NCBI GenBank assembly: GCA_020161395.1 | Contig: JAIUOE010000002.1 | Location: forward strand, 248,001 to 312,000 | Length of the DNA: 64,000 bases | Reading direction: 5' to 3' | Source: Bacteroidota bacterium | GTDB lineage: Bacteria; Bacteroidota; Ignavibacteria; Ignavibacteriales; Ignavibacteriaceae | In this document: positions 34,331 through 41,244 of the stretch, one piece after another | How the letters are laid out: the number at the start of each line of letters is the position of its first letter | Numbering within the stretch: the first letter of the stretch is position 1 | Program-made: the position numbers and the translations under genes | The notes under the pieces: model-generated | Database searches by the model: none | Seen by the model: only the letters and a program-made list of their open reading frames with translations | Told to the model about the DNA's origin: nothing

Positions 34331-34708
34331 CTATTTCCTGTGCTTTGTTATAGTATGTCTTTTTATCCCTTTAAATGGATTTTGTTTGGATAACATTTCA
34401 TAATTTGCAACTGGATCACCTTTCATCCTACCAGCTTGTGCCATTATATCAGTTAGGTAATCAAAGTACTCTGGTGTGGCTTTTGTAACCGTGATTGTGT
34501 CTGGTCTTTTTTCATTGTCTTTCCATCCAGATGCAATTTGTTTTTTGTTCCTTTTGCGTGGTATACCAGCTTCATCGAGAGCATCTGTTATTTGCTGTAC
34601 ACCAACTTTATATCTAGCACTTAATTTACCTAAGCTCATTTTTGCTTTATACAATTTTACGATTTCAATTTTATCATTTTCACTTAATTCATTTTTATGA
34701 TATGGCAT
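34331..34708 (-). CDS. Small HTH protein, candidate phage regulator
   Basis: The protein has 125 aa. Residues about 8-50 (LSENDKIEIVKLYKAKMSLGKLSARYKVGVQQITDALDEAGI) form a homeodomain-like helix-turn-helix of the resolvase/transposase type. A basic stretch RKRNKK follows. The second half has no known fold. It is bounded by terminators on both sides, so it is a single-gene unit. It is the best candidate for an activator of the late-type promoters, though no direct evidence exists. Confidence 0.65.
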   Translation of the reverse strand: MPYHKNELSENDKIEIVKLYKAKMSLGKLSARYKVGVQQITDALDEAGIPRKRNKKQIASGWKDNEKRPDTITVTKATPEYFDYLTDIMAQAGRMKGDPVANYEMLSKQNPFKGIKRHTITKHRK

Positions 34709-34735
34709 ATTATTTATTCCTTATTTAATTTAAAA

Positions 34736-34766
34736 AAAATAAAGCCCAGTTTTTTAGGCTGGGCTT
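34736..34766 (-). terminator. Terminator after the acidic-protein gene
   Basis: AAGCCCAG (34,742-34,749) pairs with CTGGGCTT (34,759-34,766); on the minus strand the hairpin is followed by TATTTTTTTTAAA. Confidence 0.8.
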
Positions 34767-34785
34767 GGATAACAACATGGAAAAA

Positions 34786-35445
34786 TTACATCCAAATAAT
34801 ACGATAGTCTTTTAATATTTCCTGTACTTGTTCATCTGTCATTTCCCAAGTATCATCTTCATCTTCACATTCACATTCACATTCCCACTCTCCATCATCA
34901 TTCCATATTCCTTCACAATCACATTCATGTTCTTTTGGATTTCCATCATATATGGTATATATATCTGGATATTCATGTGGATATTCATCGTTTTCATATA
35001 TCTCCACTGAAATACGATAATTCATGTCTGAAAATTTCATGTAAGTACCATCATATATCACATTTCCATCATTTTCAGCTAATACTATTGCCTTTGCAAT
35101 TTCCTCTTCACTTGTTCCACTGTGTGCACTCTTAACATATAACCTATCCTGTTCAATGCAATGATCTCTTTTAAAATTGCTCCAACAAAAATCTGCTGGA
35201 TTTTTTAAATTTGGATAAAGAGTATTTCCACCATTTCCATTCAGTTCCCAACATCCATTAATAAAGAACTCTCGAACATCCTCTTCAGGTGCATCTGGAT
35301 CAATTTTATATTCCATGTATATATTTACCAGTTGTTCATCAATCCACTCACTAAATTCCTCTGAATCAACTAACTCTTGCTGTGTTTCAAATTGTACCAT
35401 TTTATTCAGTTTGTTGCTCCAAACTTCAATTTTCATATTTTCCAT
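34786..35445 (-). CDS. Highly acidic early phage protein (possible DNA mimic)
   Basis: The protein has 219 aa, with GGAG before its ATG. It is strongly acidic, most of all at the end (HECDCEGIWNDDGEWECECE then DEDDTWEM). Residues 20-190 contain many Asp/Glu/Tyr with regular spacing. Phage proteins of this composition often mimic DNA and block restriction or other host DNA-binding proteins (for example ArdA, Ocr). The Cys-Glu alternation could also bind metal. No homologue is recognised. A possible TTTG-N20-TATATTAG promoter lies at about 35,484-35,530. Confidence 0.6.
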   Translation of the reverse strand: MENMKIEVWSNKLNKMVQFETQQELVDSEEFSEWIDEQLVNIYMEYKIDPDAPEEDVREFFINGCWELNGNGGNTLYPNLKNPADFCWSNFKRDHCIEQDRLYVKSAHSGTSEEEIAKAIVLAENDGNVIYDGTYMKFSDMNYRISVEIYENDEYPHEYPDIYTIYDGNPKEHECDCEGIWNDDGEWECECECEDEDDTWEMTDEQVQEILKDYRIIWM

Positions 35446-35572
35446 GTTATTACTCCAATCGTTTATGATTAATTATTTTTATTTGCTCCTCTAATATACA
35501 AAAAAAATCTGAATTGGGCAAATATTTTTACCTTGTTTTTCATATTAATTTTACTATGTATATTTTTACTAA

Positions 35573-36874
35573 TTATATATCTAATGTTGGATCAAATGAT
35601 GTATCGTTTATAAAAGACTGATTCAAATACTTGTCAGCATTTGCTTTTAATGTAGCTGTATCTATTTTTCCAACTGGTTTCCAATCCGTATCATCTGGCT
35701 CTGTATTTGTTATTATTTTTTTCCTTGCATCTGCACCAAAGGCATCATCTACCATTGCATCTAAATTATCAATCTTTGTATACAATCCATCCCCAAATAA
35801 ACTAAATGCCTTATCATATAAATTATCATTTAATTTTTGTTGTTCAGTCTTTTCAATAATAGGTGTTATAACATCTATTGCGGAATGAACACTATCATTA
35901 TTACTATTTATGTTTTCCTGAGCGGAATCATTAATGGCTGTGGATACATTAATACTATCTAATTTATTATTTTCATCTTCAATTTTTAAATTAGCTGTAA
36001 TATCAGGAAACATTTCATTGTCATCAATTATTTCATTATCGTTTAATTTAATTTTCATATTTTTTTCACTTTCATTATTAGTTAAATTTTCAATTTTAAT
36101 AGCTGTGGTATCAATTGGTAAATCTCTCATTATTATTTTACTCTCAGCTTTAATTTTTTCAAAAATTACATTGTCAGACTGTGGAACATTTTGCAGAGCT
36201 TGCGAAGCAAAATTTTCACTATAAAAAATCGAGCCTTTAGGCGAAGATTTTTTATCAAGTATCCCAGTGGAATTACTATTAAAATTATCACTATTTAAGT
36301 TTTCATTATTAGAGTTTTCATTATTTAAGTTATCATTATTAAGTAGCCCAGTTTTTGACCCCTCAATATTTGACCCCTCAATATTTGACCCCTCAATATT
36401 TGACCCCTCAATATTTGACCCCTGATTTTTAGCCTGTTTTTCAGGGGTCAATTTTTGACCCCTAACTTTAGTATTTGTAGGGTCAATTTTTGACCCCTGA
36501 ATTTTATTATTTGTAGGGTCGGTTTTTGACCCCTGAAATGAGATAGCTGAAATTGTATAGTGGTATCTATTATGTCCAGTCTGATCAATTTTCAAATATC
36601 CATTTTCAATTAAATTTTGTATTCCATCTTTAACCGTATTTTTTGACATACTTAATTTGCGTGCAATTACTTTTTGATTAGGTGAAAACGATTCATTGTT
36701 TGAAAGTAAATACATTAAGATACGGAATGCAGCAGATGTAACATTTGGATTTGTAATTGCTTCATTGTCAGTAGTTGAATAAAATCTTTTTCCAGATTCA
36801 TATAATTTTGAACTTGAATGTAATTTTATCATTGATGCAGTATTAATAGGATTGTAATTTTTTGCAGTTTCCAT
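35573..36874 (-). CDS. Replication initiator with HTH domain and internal origin iterons (lambda O-like)
   Basis: The protein has 433 aa, with AGGAG eight bases before ATG. A winged-helix domain lies at about residues 45-110 (ILMYLLSNNESFSPNQKVIARKLSMS, MSKNTVKDGIQNLIENGYL), like the N terminus of lambda O and plasmid replication proteins. Residues about 115-175 are encoded by the iteron array and read as Gly-Ser-Asn/Lys-Ile repeats. An Asn-rich linker and an acidic C-terminal region without a known motif follow. In lambda O the C-terminal half recruits a helicase loader; no loader gene is seen here, so the host's must be used. Confidence 0.75.
   Translation of the reverse strand: METAKNYNPINTASMIKLHSSSKLYESGKRFYSTTDNEAITNPNVTSAAFRILMYLLSNNESFSPNQKVIARKLSMSKNTVKDGIQNLIENGYLKIDQTGHNRYHYTISAISFQGSKTDPTNNKIQGSKIDPTNTKVRGQKLTPEKQAKNQGSNIEGSNIEGSNIEGSNIEGSKTGLLNNDNLNNENSNNENLNSDNFNSNSTGILDKKSSPKGSIFYSENFASQALQNVPQSDNVIFEKIKAESKIIMRDLPIDTTAIKIENLTNNESEKNMKIKLNDNEIIDDNEMFPDITANLKIEDENNKLDSINVSTAINDSAQENINSNNDSVHSAIDVITPIIEKTEQQKLNDNLYDKAFSLFGDGLYTKIDNLDAMVDDAFGADARKKIITNTEPDDTDWKPVGKIDTATLKANADKYLNQSFINDTSFDPTLDI
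36354..36534. other. Probable phage replication origin: iteron array inside the initiator gene
   Basis: TTTGACCCCT occurs eight times on the plus strand. Five copies start exactly 15 bases apart (36,354, 36,369, 36,384, 36,399 and 36,414), and three more start at 36,454, 36,489 and 36,525. The copy at 36,454 is preceded by its perfect inverse (AGGGGTCAA at 36,443-36,451, 3-base gap), and the last two have imperfect inverse copies. An AT-rich stretch of about 100 bases (36,240-36,350) lies on one side. The layout copies lambda ori inside gene O. Confidence 0.8.
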
Positions 36875-36889
36875 GTGGAATCTCCTTTT

Positions 36890-36987
36890 GTTAAATTGTT
36901 AAAATTTCCATCCTGATTTAAATGTGGGAGCTGTTACACTCCCACTTAACAATTTAACCAAGGATGGTATATTAGCCGTCGCTAATA
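36890..36987 (-). promoter_or_regulatory. Structured leader of the initiator gene with interleaved inverted repeats
   Basis: Four inverted-repeat pairs lie in the 118 bases before the rep ATG: 36,890-36,900 with 36,948-36,958 (11 bp); 36,908-36,914 with 36,961-36,967 (7 bp); 36,924-36,930 with 36,939-36,945 (7 bp); and 36,970-36,976 with 36,981-36,987 (7 bp). The first two pairs interleave, so they form either a pseudoknot or alternative folds. The 36,890-36,900 arm abuts the ribosome site of rep, which suggests translational control. Confidence 0.6.
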
Positions 36988-36991
36988 CCTT

Positions 36992-37019
36992 TATAAATAG
37001 TATTTTATTTTTCCAAACA
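36992..37019 (-). promoter_or_regulatory. Early-type promoter motif ahead of rep
   Basis: The minus strand reads TGTTTGG, thirteen bases, TATTTATA, 118 bases before the rep ATG. The same motif with the same spacing stands ahead of the ribbon-helix-helix gene. Confidence 0.6.
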
Positions 37020-37056
37020 CTCATTTTAGCACGATTTATTTTTCAATATTTTTAAA

Positions 37057-37569
37057 TTAATTTATAGATGCCATAAATTCAGTATTCAATAATTCAATTC
37101 CATTGGATATATAATATTGGATAGTCTTTATTTCCATTTGTATCGCTTGTTGTTTAGTTTCAATCCCTTCAATAATTGGTTCAATTTTAAATATTTCATA
37201 AAATGAATTTTTATCAGATACACTTCGAACAAACTCAAAAAACTTTGATTTACGATCTGAACTGAATATAGATGCATAATGACTACTTAATCTACCAGTT
37301 AGTCTATAACCAGTTGAACCGATATATACAAAGTCATTAATCGAGTTGGTTATTTTATAAACTGTATAAGTTGCAGATTTCCTTAACATTAAATGTCTAT
37401 CCCTTGTTGCTGGATCATTATGATATTTTGCTTTAACTCGATTTAGATTAGTCTCTCTAAAATTATTATCATATTTTCGTCTCCATCGTAGGTAATCTAT
37501 TTTATATTGCCTCTTATCTTCATAGTCTTTATAACATGGTATTTCAGGTATTTCATTTGTATTACTCAT
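37057..37569 (-). CDS. GIY-YIG family nuclease
   Basis: The protein has 170 aa from the ATG at 37,569; the GTG three codons earlier is less likely because ATG overlaps the previous stop. The GIY-YIG core shows as YTVYKITNSIN, FVYIGSTGYRLTGRLSSHY with the catalytic Arg, and a distal Glu region. An N-terminal basic helix (about residues 1-45) could bind DNA. It is either a free-standing homing-type endonuclease or a host-attack/repair nuclease. It is coupled to the RHH gene. Confidence 0.85.
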   Translation of the reverse strand: MSNTNEIPEIPCYKDYEDKRQYKIDYLRWRRKYDNNFRETNLNRVKAKYHNDPATRDRHLMLRKSATYTVYKITNSINDFVYIGSTGYRLTGRLSSHYASIFSSDRKSKFFEFVRSVSDKNSFYEIFKIEPIIEGIETKQQAIQMEIKTIQYYISNGIELLNTEFMASIN

Positions 37570-37732
37570 TTGAACCACCTGATTTTTGATTGTTCAAAAA
37601 TGTTTCCACTAATTTTTGAATCAGTGCAGACATAGGAATTAAACTTTCCTGACTGTATAATTTTAATTCATTGATAGTATCCAGTCTCATAGTGATAGTG
37701 ATATTTTTGGATTTTGATGTGTTTGTTTTCAT
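37562..37732 (-). CDS. Ribbon-helix-helix DNA-binding protein
   Basis: The protein has 56 aa. The strand SKNITITMRLDTINELKLY and two helices (NELKLYSQES; MSALIQKLVETFLNN) form the usual ribbon-helix-helix of CopG/Arc-type regulators. GAGG stands eight bases upstream and an early-type promoter motif 41 bases upstream. Its stop overlaps the start of the GIY-YIG gene. It is the first gene of the right end and is the best candidate for the prophage repressor or excisionase-like regulator. Confidence 0.75.
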   Translation of the reverse strand: MKTNTSKSKNITITMRLDTINELKLYSQESLIPMSALIQKLVETFLNNQKSGGSNE

Positions 37733-37772
37733 TTGAGATTCCTCATAATATTTAACATTGATTAATTATGAG

Positions 37773-37800
37773 TATAAATACAGTTGAGATTTCCCAAACA
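37773..37800 (-). promoter_or_regulatory. Early-type promoter motif ahead of the RHH gene
   Basis: The minus strand reads TGTTTGG, thirteen bases, TATTTATA, 41 bases before the RHH ATG. Confidence 0.6.
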
Positions 37801-37843
37801 TCAATTTTTTTTCAAAAAACTTCAACTTTTTTTAAAAAAAGCG

Positions 37844-37859
37844 TCGGTCGAACGACCGA
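37844..37859. repeat. Perfect palindrome upstream of the early promoter
   Basis: TCGGTCG and CGACCGA are separated by AA. The site stands 44 bases upstream of the early promoter motif and is GC-rich in an AT-rich region. It may be an operator for a regulator. Confidence 0.5.
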
Positions 37860-37874
37860 GTACTATATAGACAT

Positions 37875-37930
37875 AAAAAAAGCCACCCTAAAAAGAGTGG
37901 CTAACATAATTGGAGATTATTATGCCTTAT
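37875..37930 (-). ncRNA. Candidate tiny RNA between a late-type promoter and a terminator
   Basis: A late-type promoter motif ends at 37,938. Only about 35 bases further on the minus strand a terminator hairpin begins (AGCCAC 37,881-37,886 with GTGGCT 37,897-37,902) followed by seven T. A transcript of roughly 50-60 bases would result, with no credible reading frame. It could equally be a leader attenuator for the RHH transcript. Confidence 0.45.
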
Positions 37931-37937
37931 AACTACA

Positions 37938-37959
37938 ATAAATATAATTTTTTTAGTTT
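37938..37959 (-). promoter_or_regulatory. Late-type promoter motif at the right end
   Basis: The minus strand reads AAACT, nine bases, ATATTTAT. Its upstream 15 bases (GTTAAACTAAAAAAA) match the copy ahead of the major tail gene. Confidence 0.6.
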
Positions 37960-38004
37960 AACCTACAATAAATTTACAAGCGTAAAACTGTATTTAAAAT
38001 TTTA

Positions 38005-38129
38005 CCTGTGCTATTTTTTCAGCTAAATATATATAAAATCATATTTTATGCATAGGAACTGTGCTATTTTTGTGCTATATTTCCCCTTCAAATCACTGTT
38101 TTTTAACAAAATCGGAGTATTAGCACAAA
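38005..38129. promoter_or_regulatory. Right-end integrase arm-type sites
   Basis: Three related sites are seen: CCTGTGCTATTTTTTCAGCTA-like at 38,005-38,025, an exact copy of the left 20-base site at 38,058-38,077, and an inverted TTTGTGCTAATA at 38,118-38,129. They lie 60-180 bases from the attR core. The stretch 37,733-38,191 holds no gene; besides these sites it holds promoters, a palindrome and terminators. Confidence 0.7.
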
Positions 38130-38145
38130 TTGGTTTAAAATGAAA

Positions 38146-38185
38146 AACCCTTAAAATGAGCTAAAAACGCAACATTTTAAGGGTT
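38146..38185 (-). terminator. Prophage-supplied terminator for tRNA-Ala
   Basis: A perfect 13-bp stem (38,146-38,158 with 38,173-38,185) on the minus strand is followed by TTTTTCATTTT, right behind the tRNA 3' end. The original terminator stayed at 14,611-14,657 after integration, so this one replaces it. Confidence 0.8.
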
Positions 38186-38188
38186 AAA

Positions 38189-38264
<76 letters not shown>

Positions 38265-38311
38265 GGAATTCAGACTGCAAATATAAAAAAAATTTATTTT
38301 CTGTGCAAAAG

Positions 38312-39556
38312 TTACCTGGATTCGGGTGCCAGTTTTGGATCTTCCGTCCTCATTCTCCACATAAGAGCCACACCCAGTATTGACATAACAAAGCAGGCAA
38401 TCCACATCCACTTCGACCCCAGTCCTTCCATCATGAAAGCACCTGTTGCGGGACCAATAAACAGTGAGATATTAAATACAAGCTGCAGAAATCCCATGTA
38501 CATTCCCTTCGAATTGACTGGGGCTATTTCTGCAAGATAGTTTGCTGAAGCCGGAGAAAATATCATCTCGCCAAAAGTCAATATGACCATGCATATTACA
38601 AGTGCGGGTACTGTGGTGGAGAAAGCAAACATTCCGAAACCTATCCCTGTGAGGATACCTCCGAGACTGAGCAGTTTTCGGTCTTCCCAGTCGGTCATTG
38701 CATTATTGATCGGCACTTCAAGGAAAATAATCATTATTGTATTCACCAAAAAGAGGACGCCGATGAATGGTTCGGGAAACTTAAGTTCGTTGACAACATA
38801 GAGCGAAACGGTACTGATTTGCGAGAAAAAAACGATGTAAACTGGTGACAGTGCTATCACATAGTAGATCAGTCGGGGGTCTTTGAACGGATTCAACTTT
38901 GTTTCACCAGCCTGCCGTCCTCTTTCCGCCACCTCCCTCCGTTCCTTCTCTTCCCGTGAAAGCGAAGTGAAATAGAGAAAAGCCAAAGCAGACAGTGAGG
39001 TGAGACCGTCGAAAATGAACATCCAGTGGTAATCAAAAATTATTAAAAATCCACCGAGAAGCGGACCTATACTGAATCCAAGATTAACTGCCAGACGGTT
39101 CAACGCAAAGGCTATTTTACGGTCTTCGGGCTTTACAATTTCCGAAATCAAAGCAAGGTTTGCAGGTCTGAATCCCTCGCTCACCCAGGAAAGAAGTGTC
39201 GTCAGAACAATTATCATCCAGAATTCGTGAAAAAACGGGAAGATGAAGAGAACTACAGCACTTAGAAAAAGGGAGAGTTTCATTATCGGCATATTGCCAA
39301 ACTTGTCCGCAAGTTTTCCTACAACAGGACCCGCTGCAAGCGATCCGATTCCATACGCGGCAAGTACATACCCGGCATAATCTATCGAGTATCCCTGATA
39401 TTTTGTCAGATAGATTGCAAGAAAAGTCAGGAACATCGACCCGGCACGGTTGATGAAAGTTGCGAATGAGATAGCCCACATGCTCTTCGGCATCCGTGCG
39501 AGCGAACTCCAGGGATTTATTTTCCGTAATACCGGTTTTATTTTTTTAGAAACCAA
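38312..39556 (-). CDS. MFS drug-type exporter
   Basis: The protein has 414 aa with 12 predicted membrane segments. The first helix FATFINRAGSMFLTFLAIYLT and the loop GKLADKFGN are typical of MFS multidrug-type exporters. The TTG at 39,556 is taken as start because the segment after it (RKINPWSSLARMPKSMW) is conserved in the family; the first ATG would remove it. The start overlaps the end of the M28 peptidase gene by 11 bases, so the two are coupled. The substrate is unknown. Confidence 0.85.
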   Translation of the reverse strand: MVSKKIKPVLRKINPWSSLARMPKSMWAISFATFINRAGSMFLTFLAIYLTKYQGYSIDYAGYVLAAYGIGSLAAGPVVGKLADKFGNMPIMKLSLFLSAVVLFIFPFFHEFWMIIVLTTLLSWVSEGFRPANLALISEIVKPEDRKIAFALNRLAVNLGFSIGPLLGGFLIIFDYHWMFIFDGLTSLSALAFLYFTSLSREEKERREVAERGRQAGETKLNPFKDPRLIYYVIALSPVYIVFFSQISTVSLYVVNELKFPEPFIGVLFLVNTIMIIFLEVPINNAMTDWEDRKLLSLGGILTGIGFGMFAFSTTVPALVICMVILTFGEMIFSPASANYLAEIAPVNSKGMYMGFLQLVFNISLFIGPATGAFMMEGLGSKWMWIACFVMSILGVALMWRMRTEDPKLAPESR

Positions 39557-40949
39557 ACTCTGAAATCAAAATTGTTAATATTGTTATAGCAACTGAACCG
39601 AGTTCAAGTTCCCGATGATTAACTGCTTCAAAAACATCATTATCTGAATGGTGAAAATCGAAGTAGCGCTGGCTGTCAGGGACATAACCAATCAGCGCCC
39701 TGGCATTTTTTATTCGTGAAATGTCGGCACCACTTCCCCCTTTTCGGAACCATTCGATGCCTGTTCTTCTAAAGTAAGGTAGCCATGATTCCATTTTGCT
39801 GATAATTTCCGGAGTCGAATCGACACTGAAACCCCTGGGAGTGAAACCTCCCCTGTCTGACTCTATAGCTGCATAATGGGTATTTTTTTCAGCAGCAGCA
39901 AATTCGCCGTAACCTTTTCCACCAACAAGCCCGTTTTCCTCGTTTGCAAAAAGCACAGCCCTGATGGTTCTTTTCGGTCTGAATCCCGTTTTTTTAATCA
40001 ATTGAAGGACTTCCACAGCCTGTACACAACCGGCTCCGTCATCGTGAGCCCCGTCCCCTTTATCCCATGAATCGAGGTGAGCCCCAGTGACTATTATTTC
40101 GTTCGGTCTTTCGCTCCCCCAAATTTCTGCGATAATATTTCGAACAGTCGTGTTCCCCTTTGTTTGACAGTCGAGTTCCAGTTCAAAAATGTATTTTTCC
40201 GGATTCGGAGATTGAGCGATGCCGGCAAGAATTTTATTTAACCTGATTGCACTCTGAACTCCGAGAGCAGCAGCAGGAATTTTGGGAATCGTATCGAAGT
40301 ATCTTAAAGTACCTGTGTGAGGAGTGTCGTCAAAATTTGATGCCACTGACCGGATAAGTACTGCCGTTGCACCGTAATCCGCAGCTCTGTGTGCTCCATT
40401 AACCCTGTAGTTTACTGCAGGTCCATACGATTCAAAAGATTCGTAAACATCCTGTGGGAATTCGAAATTAAAGAAAACAATCTTTCCTTTTACTTCCTCT
40501 TTTCTTTTTTCCAGCTCATCAAAATCGGATATTTCTATAACTGAACCTCTTAAGATTCCTTCCGTACCAACCGAACCGCCCAAAGCAGCGATATTAAAAT
40601 ATGTATCAGCGCCTGTGTTTTTCCCGCGCAACTTGAATTTCTCTCTGCTCCCTCTCTGCCAGTTTACGGTAGTAAAAGTCTGTGTGTAAACTGTATCTAC
40701 ACCAATTTCTTTTAACTTCTGTATGAAAAAATCCTCAGCTCGAACAAGATTTTTGCTTCCGGCTAATCTGCTGCCGATTGTGCAAAGTTCACGAAGAAGA
40801 TTATAGCCGAATGTGTCAACAAGGGCAGTTCTGTGCATCATCCGAAAAGTCTTCTCCAGTGTGGAGTCGGTTTTTTCGATGGATTGAGAAGCGGAACTAA
40901 AAGATAATACAGACAGGGCGAGTAGTAATAAGCAGAAAAAGCGTCTCAT
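39546..40949 (-). CDS. Secreted M28-family zinc peptidase with PA domain
   Basis: The protein has 467 aa with a signal peptide (MRRFFCLLLLALSVLSFSSA). A PA-type insert (about residues 130-245) precedes the M28 core with zinc ligands in GAHLDSWDKGDGAHDDGAG, the catalytic glutamates in NEENGLVG, and further ligands in ESDRGG and HHSDNDVFE. Such enzymes are aminopeptidases or carboxypeptidases in the periplasm or outside. Expression is shared with the exporter downstream. The 295 bases upstream (40,950-41,244) hold the divergent promoters. Confidence 0.9.
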   Translation of the reverse strand: MRRFFCLLLLALSVLSFSSASQSIEKTDSTLEKTFRMMHRTALVDTFGYNLLRELCTIGSRLAGSKNLVRAEDFFIQKLKEIGVDTVYTQTFTTVNWQRGSREKFKLRGKNTGADTYFNIAALGGSVGTEGILRGSVIEISDFDELEKRKEEVKGKIVFFNFEFPQDVYESFESYGPAVNYRVNGAHRAADYGATAVLIRSVASNFDDTPHTGTLRYFDTIPKIPAAALGVQSAIRLNKILAGIAQSPNPEKYIFELELDCQTKGNTTVRNIIAEIWGSERPNEIIVTGAHLDSWDKGDGAHDDGAGCVQAVEVLQLIKKTGFRPKRTIRAVLFANEENGLVGGKGYGEFAAAEKNTHYAAIESDRGGFTPRGFSVDSTPEIISKMESWLPYFRRTGIEWFRKGGSGADISRIKNARALIGYVPDSQRYFDFHHSDNDVFEAVNHRELELGSVAITILTILISEFGF

Positions 40950-41192
40950 AAGCCGATAAAGGTACCTGAAAAAATGAAACGCAAAGATACTTTAATCGGA
41001 GAGAATATTCAATGAAAATAAATGTGGGTGAATCCGGGTATATAATCTGTTGAGGCAGTAATGGCAGAACCGAATATCCGGATGTTGGATTGGAACATTT
41101 TACCTGTATTATTATGAGACACAATTCATGATTATTCTCATTTTGAGAATGGAAATATCTTTATTTTAATTCGAAAACAGCATAATACCTTT

Positions 41193-41208
41193 TGGTACGG
41201 TTTTTGCA
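41193..41208 (+). promoter_or_regulatory. Sigma-54 type promoter
   Basis: TGGTAC-GGTTT-TTGCA fits the -24/-12 consensus TGGCAC-N5-TTGCA with one mismatch, and lies 37 bases before the ATG of the large cargo protein. Transcription would start near 41,220. Confidence 0.6.
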
Positions 41209-41244
41209 TATTCATTCTTTATTTTTTAATCAATTATATGTCAG

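Noticed and set aside
36354-36534. Phased repeats that could suggest a CRISPR array
   Set aside because: Units are 10-15 bases, most lack spacers, and they lie in frame in a coding gene; they fit origin iterons.
37057-37569. Group I intron-borne homing endonuclease
   Set aside because: The GIY-YIG gene is coupled to the RHH gene by ATGA and no interrupted gene or intron-like core surrounds it.
37923-38027. 34-aa plus-strand frame MPYNYNKYNFF...
   Set aside because: It has a weak GGAG but runs against all neighbouring transcription, overlaps a promoter motif and an arm site, and is low complexity.
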